The notes under the pieces are model-generated. The model saw only the letters and a list, made by a program, of their open reading frames with translations. It ran no database searches and was not told the DNA's origin. A program made the position numbers and the translations under genes. DNA of 5,514 nucleotides. It comes from Planctomycetota bacterium (GTDB lineage: Bacteria; Planctomycetota; Brocadiia; SM23-32). Shown piece by piece: positions 1 through 5,514 of this stretch (positions are counted from its first letter, which is position 1; each line of letters starts with the position of its first letter). The stretch spans positions 1-5,514 of the forward strand of contig JAUVVP010000180.1 of the NCBI GenBank assembly GCA_030604585.1, read 5' to 3'.

Positions 1-2
1 AG

Positions 3-30
3 GGAACAAAGCGGCTTGCGGGCCGTCTAA
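3..30 (+). promoter_or_regulatory. ECF-sigma-type promoter, probably autoregulatory
   Basis: A -35 element GGAAC (3-7, followed by AA) and a -10 element TCTAA (26-30) lie just upstream of the sigma factor gene. Counting the -35 as the seven bases 3-9, the spacer is 16 bases, the spacing known for RpoE-type ECF promoters (GGAACTT, about 16, TCnAA). Transcription would start near base 36, leaving a leader of about a dozen bases that contains the ribosome binding site GGGGAG (39-44). ECF sigma factors commonly transcribe their own operon, so the simplest reading is self-activation by the downstream gene product. The match is seen in the sequence; autoregulation is inferred. Confidence 0.72.
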
Positions 31-47
31 CCTGATGCGGGGAGACG

Positions 48-638
48 ATGGACGCAGAGGCGTCCCCCAGCGACGCGGAGTTGACTGACCTGGCGCGCGG
101 CGGCGATGTTGAGGCCTTCGGCCTGCTGGTGGAGCGCAACCAGGGCTTTGTCTACAACGCCGTCTACCACCTTGTCGGAAGGGAGCAAGACGCCGAGGAC
201 ATCGCCCAGGAGGTCTTCGTGCGGGCCTTCACGAACCTGCGCGGCTTCGAGGGCCGGGCCAGGTTCAGCACGTGGCTCTATGGCATAATGCTGAACTCCG
301 TGCGCAGTTTCTGGCGTCGGCGGCGCATCAGGGCTACGTTCAGTCTGGAGGCATCGGGCGGGGGCGAGGACGCCGTCCCGTTCGATCCTCCGGCCGAAGG
401 GAACGGCCCCGTGGCGGCCGCCATGCGGGATGAGCAGGTCCGGGCGGTCCGGGCCGCCATCGCCGGCCTGGACGAGGAGTTGCGGGAGATCGTCGTGCTG
501 CGGGACATCCGGGGTCTGAGCTACCAGGAGCTGGCCGAGGCGCTGGGCCTGCCGGCCGGCACGGTGAAGAGCAGGCTCCACCGCGCGCGGCAGGCACTCA
601 AAGAGAGACTCGAGCCCCTTTACGGGCAGATGGAATGA
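48..638 (+). CDS. ECF-family RNA polymerase sigma factor (RpoE-like)
   Basis: This 196-residue protein has the two-domain plan and length of a group 4 (ECF) sigma-70 factor, which directs RNA polymerase to a small stress or envelope regulon. Region 2 spans about residues 24-95, with the core-binding and -10-recognition signature DAEDIAQEVF at 48-57, FSTWLYGI at 73-80 and a basic RRRRIR end at 90-95. A variable, acidic and Gly/Pro-rich linker covers about 96-130. Region 4 spans about 136-190 and ends in a helix-turn-helix (GLSYQELAEALGLPAGTVKSR, 156-176) that should read the -35 element. There is no sigma region 1 or 3 and no C-terminal extension. The start is supported by GGGGAG at 39-44. It is followed by the probable anti-sigma gene, a standard ECF pairing. 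The subfamily and regulon cannot be told from the sequence. Confidence 0.95.
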   Translation: MDAEASPSDAELTDLARGGDVEAFGLLVERNQGFVYNAVYHLVGREQDAEDIAQEVFVRAFTNLRGFEGRARFSTWLYGIMLNSVRSFWRRRRIRATFSLEASGGGEDAVPFDPPAEGNGPVAAAMRDEQVRAVRAAIAGLDEELREIVVLRDIRGLSYQELAEALGLPAGTVKSRLHRARQALKERLEPLYGQME

Positions 639-671
639 GAATGACGGAATCCGCCGAATGGGTGAGCCGAG

Positions 672-1976
672 ATGAGCGTTGAATGCGAAGGGCATCGGCA
701 GAGGTTCTCCGAATACCTCGACGATGCGCTGGACCAGGCGGAGCGGGACGCCCTGGAGGCGCACGTGGCCGAGTGCGCCGCGTGCCGGCGTGAGTTGGAC
801 GTCTGGCGCCGCACCATCGGGGCCGTGGCGGGGCTGCCCGTGCACAGGCCGGCGGCCGGCTTTGCGGACCGGGTGGTCCGGCGGCTCAGCGTCCGGGCGG
901 CTCAGCGTCCGCTGGTCACGGTCCTGTGGTCGCGGGCCTTGCCCGTGGCGGCCATGCTCCTGGTGGTGCTGGGGCTGGTCTTCAGCATACACGGCAACGG
1001 CATCTTCAAGAGGGACGCGGAAAGGCTGGAGTTGGCTCTGGCCAGGCCCGCCGCCCCGGAGGACGTGCTGCACGCCGTTGCGCTCGACAAGGCACTGGAG
1101 CCGGCGAAGCGGGAGGCGCTGGCCACGATCGCTCCGAAAGCCGCGCCGGCCGCCTCGGGCGAACTGACCGAGAGGCCGTCCGCCGCGGCGATGGAGGAGG
1201 TCACCGACGTGGCGGACGAACTGCGGCGCCTCTCCGAAGTGGCGGCCCCTGCGCGCGCCGCCAGGGCGAGGAGCTCGGTGAAGCGGGCGGAGGACGGCCA
1301 TGATGAGGAAGCCCCGCCTGAGCCGGCGTTCTCATGGCGCGCCATCGGCGACGCGAAAGAAGCCGGCGCGGCCTTCGATGAGAGTGTGCACAGGTTCGTC
1401 TTCGGGCGCGAGGACGTGTCGCCCTCCGGCGAGCTTGTGTTCGGGCAGGTGGCGGTTACGGGCCTGGCCGCGAAAGCGAGGCCCGTCCAGCAGGTGCTGA
1501 CCCTGGTGGGGGAGGACCCGGCCGCGCTGGCGCATCGCGCCGTGACCGTGGCCAATGCCAGCGGCGTGCCGGCCACGCTCTCATTGCGTGGGGACGGCGA
1601 CGGAGGCGCGATGGAGCTGCGCCTGACGGTCCCGCTCGCGCAGTATGATGCGCTCGTGCAGGGACTGGTCCTGTTGACGCCGCCCGAGCATCAGATGCTC
1701 ACCAACACGCTTGTGGCGGAGGGCGAGTTCTTCCGCGTTGCGCTGGCCAACTATCAGGTGTTGCAGAGCGTAAGGCTTCAGGTGACGGATGCCGGCCAGG
1801 AGAAGGTCAGCAAAGAGATAGTCGCCGACCTCGTGCCGGCTACCCGGCTGACGGTAGGCGCAGGAAGGGCGGCGGGCCTCGTCGCGGAGCCGTCCGCCGC
1901 GGAGGCAGAGCGGCCCACAGGCCCCATCAATCTGCTGATACGCATCAACCGCCCGGCGGCGGTGGCGAAGAAGTAA
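672..1976 (+). CDS. Membrane-anchored zinc-finger anti-sigma factor
   Basis: This 434-residue protein probably binds and inhibits the sigma factor encoded just upstream. The N-terminal 45 residues match the zinc-binding anti-sigma (ZAS, zf-HC2) domain: H31-x3-C35-x2-C38, with C5 and H8 as further candidate ligands. One hydrophobic segment follows at about 89-106, placing the ZAS domain in the cytoplasm and about 325 residues outside. The outer part begins with a low-complexity Ala/Glu/Arg region (about 130-240). A more regular domain at about 271-335 has alternating strand and helix character ending in ELRLTVPLAQYDALVQGL, reminiscent of DUF4349-like domains; that likeness is from memory and weak. 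GGTGAG (661-666) with a five-base spacer sets the start, 33 bases after the sigma stop. The outer half is much longer than in minimal anti-sigmas and may be the sensor or the site of regulated proteolysis (inference). Confidence 0.88.
   Translation: MSVECEGHRQRFSEYLDDALDQAERDALEAHVAECAACRRELDVWRRTIGAVAGLPVHRPAAGFADRVVRRLSVRAAQRPLVTVLWSRALPVAAMLLVVLGLVFSIHGNGIFKRDAERLELALARPAAPEDVLHAVALDKALEPAKREALATIAPKAAPAASGELTERPSAAAMEEVTDVADELRRLSEVAAPARAARARSSVKRAEDGHDEEAPPEPAFSWRAIGDAKEAGAAFDESVHRFVFGREDVSPSGELVFGQVAVTGLAAKARPVQQVLTLVGEDPAALAHRAVTVANASGVPATLSLRGDGDGGAMELRLTVPLAQYDALVQGLVLLTPPEHQMLTNTLVAEGEFFRVALANYQVLQSVRLQVTDAGQEKVSKEIVADLVPATRLTVGAGRAAGLVAEPSAAEAERPTGPINLLIRINRPAAVAKK
881..911 (+). 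repeat. 16-bp-period tandem repeat inside the anti-sigma gene
   Basis: The 15-base unit GCGGCTCAGCGTCCG occurs at 881-895 and again at 897-911, with one G between, and a partial copy (GTCCG) precedes at 876-880. The repeat encodes the juxtamembrane stretch between the zinc finger and the membrane helix. The 16-base period is not a multiple of three, so the copies are read in different frames (RRLSVR, then AAQRPL). Confidence 0.85.
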
Positions 1977-2005
1977 GAGACAGCCTCAGGCCCCCGTCGG
2001 CGGCT

Positions 2006-2305
2006 TCACTGCGCCTTGCGCCCGAAAAGCCACCCGAGCATGCACCCGGCGCTCTTGGCCGGCGCGCCCGTTCCCACGACCCGGTGCTGCCTTTCGCGGG
2101 CGAGCATGTCGGCAACCATCCCCTCCACCTCGGGATAGCGCTCGTAGACCTCCCGGAACTCGTCGGCCAGGGTCAGCACGGCCTCGGCCTCCTTGTGCAG
2201 GCGGGCCAGGCTGCCCTCGCCGCGTTCGAGGTACGCGACGAGCTTGTCCCGGAGGTCCTTCAGATGAAGCTCGTATTCCTGCGGAGTCAGCGAGGCGGCG
2301 GCCAT
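2006..2305 (-). CDS. Small helical protein of unknown function
   Basis: The product is 99 residues and I do not recognise its family. Residues 1-75 are rich in Leu, Glu, Arg and Ala in a pattern typical of two or three amphipathic helices, possibly a coiled coil. The tail (about 76-99) is Gly/Ala-rich with a CMLGWLFGRK segment that could sit on a membrane. There is no signal peptide. It is considered real because AGAGGG precedes the ATG by about four bases, a well-formed promoter lies 36 bases upstream, third codon positions are strongly G/C, and the composition is protein-like, unlike the overlapping frames. It converges on the anti-sigma gene with 29 bases between stop codons and no obvious terminator there. 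The arrangement gives no direct functional link to the sigma operon. Confidence 0.72.
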   Translation of the reverse strand: MAAASLTPQEYELHLKDLRDKLVAYLERGEGSLARLHKEAEAVLTLADEFREVYERYPEVEGMVADMLARERQHRVVGTGAPAKSAGCMLGWLFGRKAQ

Positions 2306-2340
2306 GATCCCTCTTTTCCGTGTAGGAGGGTGAGCGCCCT

Positions 2341-2368
2341 ATTCTACCTCCGTCGCTGCGGCTGGCAA
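2341..2368 (-). promoter_or_regulatory. Sigma-70-type promoter for the small helical protein gene
   Basis: Read on the minus strand, the -35 is TTGCCA (2368-2363) and the -10 is TAGAAT (2346-2341), each matching five of six consensus bases, with a 16-base spacer. Transcription would begin near 2334, about 28 bases before the ATG at 2305, so the leader holds just the ribosome binding site. Match and spacing are seen in the sequence; activity is inferred. Confidence 0.6.
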
Positions 2369-2421
2369 GCGAATCAGGCAAGGCTGCGCATACGGATCGG
2401 GGGAGAGGCCGTACTTATCTC

Positions 2422-2450
2422 TTGATTTGTGTGCAGGCCTGGTTTACTTT
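2422..2450 (+). promoter_or_regulatory. Possible sigma-70-type promoter upstream of the URO-D genes
   Basis: TTGATT (2422-2427) and TACTTT (2445-2450) are 17 bases apart, each matching four of six consensus bases, in the most AT-rich stretch of the divergent spacer. The predicted start near 2457 coincides with the ATG of the transposase remnant and would leave a leader of about 120 bases ahead of the first URO-D gene. It could be the URO-D promoter or a relic of the mobile element. The match is modest. Confidence 0.35.
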
Positions 2451-2456
2451 CCGCGC

Positions 2457-2576
2457 ATGGCACGAATGCCGGCAGTGGTAGACCGGGGCGTCCCGCACCG
2501 TATAACGCGGCGCGGCAGCCGCCGGCAGCGCACCGACGGCGGTGAGTATGGTGTCCCCATGCTGGGAGGGACCTGA
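2457..2576 (+). pseudogene. Truncated RAYT / IS200-like (Y1) transposase N-terminus
   Basis: A 39-codon ORF begins MARMPAVVDRGVPHRITRRG and continues SRRQ to codon 24 (base 2528). This matches my memory of the start of REP-associated tyrosine transposases, typically MAR-x-x-x-VV-x-x-G-V-P-H-H-V-T-Q-R-G-N-R-R-Q. After RRQ the family likeness stops abruptly. The last 15 codons are unrelated, and the HUH and catalytic tyrosine region (a full protein is roughly 150-300 residues) is absent. No ribosome binding site precedes the ATG. The TGA at 2574-2576 overlaps the next gene's ATG as TGATG, so if translated it could couple to the URO-D gene. Identification rests on 24 residues, so it is likely but not certain. 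Confidence 0.6.
2544..2558 (+). repeat. Possible fragment of a RAYT-associated intergenic repeat
   Basis: GAGTATGGTGTCCCC follows shortly after the transposase remnant. From memory, closely similar strings (TATGGTGTCCCC followed by GGAATT) recur beside RAYT genes in environmental genomes. Only one copy is present in this window, so repeat status cannot be shown here. Confidence 0.3.
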
Positions 2577-3637
2577 TGCCTCAGGAGACGATGACGCCCA
2601 AGGAGCGGTGGCTGGCAGTGCTGAACCACGAGCTGCCCGACCGGCTGCCCATGGACTACTGGGCCACCGGCGAGGCGAGCTCGAAGCTGATGGCCTACCT
2701 CGGATGCGACGGCATGCAGCAGGTCTACGAGCGGCTGCACATAGACGCGCCCGTCACCGTCGGCCCCCGTTACGTCGGCCCGCCCGTGCCCGAGGACGGG
2801 GACGTGCACGGCTGTCGCTACCGCGATGTGGACTACGGGGGCGGCCTCTACCGGGAATGCGTCTTTCATCCGCTGGCGGACTACTCCTCCGTGGAGGCGA
2901 TCGAGGCGGATTATACGTGGCCCTCGGCGGATTGGTTCGACTATTCGGTGATCCCGGCGCAGGTTGAGGGGAAGGACGACCTGCCCATCAAGGGAGGCGG
3001 TTCCGAGCCGTTCCTCACTTACAAGGCCCTGCGGGGCGGGGAGCAGGCCTTCATGGACCTGGTGCTCCATCCGGACATCGTCCACTACTGCCTGGACAAG
3101 CTGTTCGAGTTCTGCTACGAGAACACACGCCGCATCTACGAGCAGGTCCCCGGCCGGGTGACGCTCAGCTACGTCGCCGAGGACCTGGGGGCGCAGGAGG
3201 GGCTGCTGACCTCGCGCGAGCACATCGGCGAGTTCCTGCTGCCGCGCATGAAACGCATGATGGACCTGGCCCACGAGGCCGGCGCCTGCGTCTTCTTCCA
3301 CAGCGACGGCGCGGTGCTGGAGGTCATCCCGGACATGGTCGAGGCCGGCATAGACGTCCTGAACCCCATCCAGTGGCGCTGCAAGGGCATGGACCGCCAG
3401 GTGCTGAAGGACAGGTTCGGCGACAGGGTGGCCCTGCACGGCGCCGTGGACAACCAGCAGACGCTCGCCTTCGGCTCCGTGGAACAGGTCAGGGACGAAG
3501 TGGCCGACAACATCCGCATCCTGGGCGAGGGCGGCGGCTACATCCTGGCCCCGTGCCACAACATCCAGACCGTCAGCCCGCCCCAGAACGTCGTGGCGAT
3601 GTACGAGACGGGCTACGAGCTGGGGTGGTACTCGTAG
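2576..3637 (+). CDS. Uroporphyrinogen decarboxylase (URO-D) superfamily protein, not HemE
   Basis: This 353-residue soluble protein has the URO-D TIM-barrel motif series: ERWLAVLNHELPDRLPMDYW at 9-28, ED at 202-203 before a LLPRMKR helix, FHSDG at 241-245, HGAVDN at 288-293 and GGYILAPC ending at C327. The RQAGR arginine motif that binds the porphyrinogen in HemE is missing, so haem synthesis is unlikely. In MtaA-type methylcobamide:CoM methyltransferases of this superfamily, zinc is held by His-x-Cys plus a later Cys. Here the equivalents appear to be H242, D244 and C327, a plausible variant site. A methyltransferase or demethylase role is inferred; the substrate is unknown. GGGAGGG (2564-2570) with a five-base gap supports this start; M6 is a weaker alternative. 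A paralogue follows 123 bases downstream. Confidence 0.9.
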   Translation: MPQETMTPKERWLAVLNHELPDRLPMDYWATGEASSKLMAYLGCDGMQQVYERLHIDAPVTVGPRYVGPPVPEDGDVHGCRYRDVDYGGGLYRECVFHPLADYSSVEAIEADYTWPSADWFDYSVIPAQVEGKDDLPIKGGGSEPFLTYKALRGGEQAFMDLVLHPDIVHYCLDKLFEFCYENTRRIYEQVPGRVTLSYVAEDLGAQEGLLTSREHIGEFLLPRMKRMMDLAHEAGACVFFHSDGAVLEVIPDMVEAGIDVLNPIQWRCKGMDRQVLKDRFGDRVALHGAVDNQQTLAFGSVEQVRDEVADNIRILGEGGGYILAPCHNIQTVSPPQNVVAMYETGYELGWYS

Positions 3638-3673
3638 GCGGCCGCCCCCCGACCGGGGCAAAGGGCAGCACTG

Positions 3674-3717
3674 CTTGCCGCTGGGTTCGCTTCGAAAGAA
3701 GCGCGTTCGAGGGCAAG
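3674..3717 (+). other. Extended GAAA-capped stem-loop between the URO-D genes
   Basis: CGCTTC (3688-3693) and GAAGCG (3698-3703) form a perfect six-pair stem closed by a GAAA tetraloop. CTTGCC (3674-3679) and GGCAAG (3712-3717) form a second six-pair stem around it. The bases between can continue pairing with small bulges and G-U pairs. No T-run follows, so it is not a standard terminator. It could be an mRNA structure or a palindromic dispersed repeat. Confidence 0.55.
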
Positions 3718-3725
3718 GCTTGCCC
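3711..3725 (+). other. Short perfect palindrome that competes with both neighbouring hairpins
   Basis: GGGCAAGGCTTGCCC is a perfect inverted repeat around its central G and can form a six-pair hairpin with a three-base loop. Its left arm is also the right arm of the 3674-3717 structure, and its last three bases are the first three of the 3723-3742 hairpin, so it excludes both. Confidence 0.6.
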
Positions 3726-3742
3726 GCCGGCCGTCTGGCGGG
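3723..3742 (+). other. GC-rich hairpin just upstream of the second URO-D gene's ribosome binding site
   Basis: CCCGCCGG (3723-3730) pairs with CTGGCGGG (3735-3742) over eight pairs, one of them G-U, around the loop CCGT. It ends nine bases before the GAGGAGAG ribosome binding site at 3751-3758. No T-run follows. It might stabilise the downstream mRNA, take part in a fold switch with 3711-3725, or belong to a palindromic repeat. Confidence 0.55.
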
Positions 3743-3760
3743 ACGAGAACGAGGAGAGCG

Positions 3761-5026
3761 ATGACGGGGCGTGAAAGGTACCGGCGCATCATCCGCCACC
3801 TGGAGCCGGACCGGATGCCCTACTACTTCGGCTGGCCGCGGGCGGCCACCTTCGAGGCGTGGCTCAAGCAGGGGCTCTCCGAGCGGCAGAGGCAGCGCTG
3901 GGGCGAGTTCATCGGCGCCGACGGCTGGACCTCACTCGGCATGCTCTACGACGGCCCGATCCCGCCCTTCGAGGAGCAGGTCCTCGAAGAGAAGGACAAC
4001 AAGCGCGTCTGGGTAGACCACTGGGGCGTCAAGCGCGTGGACGCCATCCGCCAGCCCACGGCCGGTTTTGCCCCCCGCCGATACCTCGAGTTCCCCGTCA
4101 AGGCCCTGGAAGACTTCGAGGAGATGAAGGGGCGGTTCGATCCCCACTCGCCCGAGCGCTTCCAGCCGTCCCAGCAGGAGGCGGCCAGGACGCGCCTCAA
4201 CCCGGATGAGTACCGCCGCTACCACGCCGGACAATGCTGGCGCGACCGCATCCAGACGTGCAAGGAGAGCCCCTGGCCGGTGCGCGCCAACATAGCGGGG
4301 CTGTTCTGGCGATGCCGGGACTGGACGGGCCTGGAGAACCTGGCCCTGATGTTCCGCCTCCAGCCGGACCTGGTCCACGAGATGATGGAGTTCTGGACCC
4401 GGTTCATTATCGAGATGCTGGACGAGCCCCTGGGCCGCATCCAGGTGGACGAGTTCATCCTGAATGAGGACATGGCCTACAAGACCGCCTCGATGGTCTC
4501 GCCGGCCGATATGCGCCGGTTCATGCTCCCGCGCTACAGGCGGCTCTACGCCTTCCTGAAAGGGAAGGGGGTGGAGTGCGTCGTGATGGACACCGACGGC
4601 CACAACGGCCAGATACTCGATGTCTTCTACCCGGAAGCGATTGACGGCGTGGTGCCGATGGAGATAGCCGCCGGCAACGAGCCGGCCGCTTACCTGTCCG
4701 GGCATCCCGGCCTCTACATCTGCGGCGGCATTGACAAGAGGGAGCTGCGGCTGGACAGGGGCCGCGTGCGGGCGGAGGTGGTGAGGCGCTGCCGAACGGC
4801 CCGCCAATGGGGCGGCTACATTCCCACGGTTGACCACGGCGTGCCGCCCGACGTGCCGCTGCGCAACTTCCTCTACATGGTCGAGCTGATGAGGGGCTTC
4901 GCCGACGGCGAACCGCTCGACACGTACGAGCCTCCCGGCGACCTTGAGGCGCAGCTTGGCGATATCGAGGAGATGTTCGACGCCGACAAGGCCATCCGCC
5001 AGGCCTACGGCCGGCCGCAGCCGTGA
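3761..5026 (+). CDS. URO-D superfamily protein, divergent paralogue with an all-Asp motif set
   Basis: This 421-residue soluble protein belongs to the same superfamily as its upstream neighbour. Shared landmarks are [18 protein letters not shown] (8-25), an ED pair before an FMLPRYRRL helix, MDTDG at 276-280, CGGIDK at 321-326 and [10 protein letters not shown] ending at 360. It lacks the HemE arginine motif. Aligned to the upstream protein, the positions of H242, D244 and C327 become D277, D279 and D358, so the Cys/His metal site of methylcobamide:CoM methyltransferases is absent and any metal would be held by carboxylates. It is about 70 residues longer, through inserts in the first half and a charged C-terminal tail (about 385-421). 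GAGGAGAG (3751-3758) sets the start. It is probably co-transcribed with the upstream gene; I see no convincing promoter in the gap. The substrate is unknown. Confidence 0.88.
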   Translation: MTGRERYRRIIRHLEPDRMPYYFGWPRAATFEAWLKQGLSERQRQRWGEFIGADGWTSLGMLYDGPIPPFEEQVLEEKDNKRVWVDHWGVKRVDAIRQPTAGFAPRRYLEFPVKALEDFEEMKGRFDPHSPERFQPSQQEAARTRLNPDEYRRYHAGQCWRDRIQTCKESPWPVRANIAGLFWRCRDWTGLENLALMFRLQPDLVHEMMEFWTRFIIEMLDEPLGRIQVDEFILNEDMAYKTASMVSPADMRRFMLPRYRRLYAFLKGKGVECVVMDTDGHNGQILDVFYPEAIDGVVPMEIAAGNEPAAYLSGHPGLYICGGIDKRELRLDRGRVRAEVVRRCRTARQWGGYIPTVDHGVPPDVPLRNFLYMVELMRGFADGEPLDTYEPPGDLEAQLGDIEEMFDADKAIRQAYGRPQP

Positions 5027-5284
5027 GACCCCGGCAGCGGACCTACCGTGCACCGGCGGCCTGAAAAGGGGGCGAATGGCATCGAGAGCCCGTATGAGCT
5101 TTCGGGATAACTTCGTGAGCAGGATCGTTGAGGCCGTGATGGGCCGGTGTGGGGGAGGGTATGATTTCGCGTTAGAGGCCATTCGACGGATTGGATTGTG
5201 GAGCACGTGCGGTCAGCCTGCCCCTCCCAACGGGATAGGGGGCCTTCCTCCTGGCAAGCTCGCTCGTGTTCGCGTCCTCGGCGA
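5027..5284. other. Intergenic stretch without a convincing gene
   Basis: These 258 bases separate the second URO-D gene from the converging gene at the right edge. I see no RNA gene or mobile element. A plus-strand frame opens at ATG 5076 after AGGGGG and stays open to the window end, but its translation looks like non-coding or antisense sequence. The only structure noted is the hairpin at 5221-5241. Confidence 0.5.
5221..5241. terminator. Weak hairpin between convergent genes, possible terminator
   Basis: CCCCT (5221-5225) pairs with AGGGG (5237-5241), and CCC (5226-5228) with GGG (5232-5234) inside it, leaving a three-base loop and a two-base bulge. It lies between two convergent genes, where a bidirectional terminator would be expected. 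Neither strand shows a T-run after it, so it is at best a weak or factor-assisted terminator. Confidence 0.22.
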
Positions 5285-5514
5285 TCATCCCTCGTCCTTG
5301 TCCCGGTCGCGCACTCGCTTCGAGACCAGCGCCCATTCAGCTTCCATCATGCCCTTCACCGTAACCCATGCCAAGCCGCATCCAGCCAGCGCAATAACTC
5401 CTCGCTTCGCAGAGCCAAGGAACGCCAGGGCCAAACCTAGCAGCAGTGCCGTCCAGCCGAGCAGACGCGCAATCGCATTGCAGAGGATCGGGATGCGCTT
5501 CCAGCCGCGCGACC
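5285..5514 (-). CDS. C-terminal end of a small membrane protein, cut by the window edge
   Basis: The minus strand is open from the window edge to a TGA at 5287-5285, giving 75 residues. There are two hydrophobic segments, about 17-33 (LLGWTALLLGLALAFLG) and 38-52 (GVIALAGCGLAWVTV). A basic SAKR turn lies between them, and a charged tail rich in Lys, Arg, Asp and Glu ends in DRDKDEG. No ATG precedes the helices, so the start is outside the window. I do not recognise the family. A plus-strand frame overlaps it throughout with similar third-position GC (roughly 72 percent in each), so strand choice rests on the membrane-protein-like composition. Third-position GC looks lower than in the URO-D genes. 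Confidence 0.5.
   Translation of the reverse strand, partial: SRGWKRIPILCNAIARLLGWTALLLGLALAFLGSAKRGVIALAGCGLAWVTVKGMMEAEWALVSKRVRDRDKDEG

Noticed and set aside
27..1301. Long minus-strand open frame (424 codons) opposite the sigma and anti-sigma genes
   Set aside because: Composition is rich in Arg, Pro, Gly and His with no recognisable domain. It is antisense to two genes with clear domains and is expected from high third-position GC.
2084..2425. Plus-strand open frame (113 codons) over the small helical protein gene
   Set aside because: It has no good ribosome binding site and runs through the minus-strand promoter and leader. The minus-strand gene has the promoter, ribosome binding site and better composition.
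2576..3637. Annotation of the first URO-D gene as hemE
   Set aside because: The N-terminal RQAGR-type motif needed to bind the porphyrinogen is absent, and there are no haem genes beside it.
3723..3742. Intrinsic terminator between the URO-D genes
   Set aside because: The hairpin is strong, but no T-run follows on either strand and a ribosome binding site comes nine bases later.
2444..3799. Minus-strand open frame (451 codons) opposite the first URO-D gene
   Set aside because: It mirrors a recognised URO-D gene with motifs and a ribosome binding site. Its translation has no domain signature and is a GC-driven shadow.
3932..5206. Minus-strand open frame (424 codons) opposite the second URO-D gene
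   Set aside because: Same reasoning: the plus strand carries the URO-D motifs, and this product has antisense-like composition.
5198..5440. Plus-strand open frame (80 codons) near the right edge
   Set aside because: Ser/Arg/Pro-rich, with no ribosome binding site or recognisable motif, and opposed by the probable membrane protein gene.
1..5514. CRISPR array, tRNA, rRNA or defence system
   Set aside because: No regularly spaced repeats, no cloverleaf or rRNA-like segment, and no recognisable nuclease, helicase or toxin-antitoxin gene was seen.

Overview
The window comes from a GC-rich bacterium (G or C at most third codon positions in the main genes). An ECF sigma/anti-sigma pair with a large exported domain, two HemE-unlike URO-D paralogues side by side, and a trace of an IS200/REP-type transposase fit Planctomycetota, Lentisphaerota or a related environmental lineage. 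The lineage is an inference from gene content; the window has no rRNA or phylogenetic marker.

Left third (1-1976, plus strand): a compact regulatory operon. A near-textbook ECF-type promoter (GGAAC ... TCTAA) lies directly upstream of an ECF sigma factor gene (48-638). Thirty-three bases later comes its probable membrane-anchored zinc-finger anti-sigma factor (672-1976). The promoter resembles those that ECF sigma factors use to transcribe their own genes, so the unit looks self-contained: sigma activates its operon, anti-sigma holds sigma at the membrane, and the long extracytoplasmic part presumably senses the signal or receives the release step.

Middle (1977-2575): a small helical protein of unknown function (2006-2305, minus strand) converges on the anti-sigma gene with a 29-base gap. 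It has a good sigma-70-type promoter and a ribosome binding site. The divergent spacer to its right holds a second possible promoter, facing right, and the first 24 codons of a REP-associated tyrosine transposase (RAYT). That remnant runs on as a short ORF whose stop overlaps the next gene's start codon.

Right half (2576-5026, plus strand): two consecutive URO-D superfamily genes (353 and 421 aa). They share a fold-level motif set, but neither has the N-terminal arginine motif of true uroporphyrinogen decarboxylase, and they differ at the positions equivalent to the metal ligands of methylcobamide:CoM methyltransferases. Methyl transfer or demethylation chemistry is plausible but unproven; no corrinoid protein or reductive activator is in the window. 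The 123-base gap between them can fold into strong, partly exclusive hairpins ending just before the second gene's ribosome binding site.

Right edge (5027-5514): a gene-poor stretch of about 260 bases with one weak hairpin, then the last 75 codons of a minus-strand gene, probably encoding a small two-helix membrane protein, cut by the window end.
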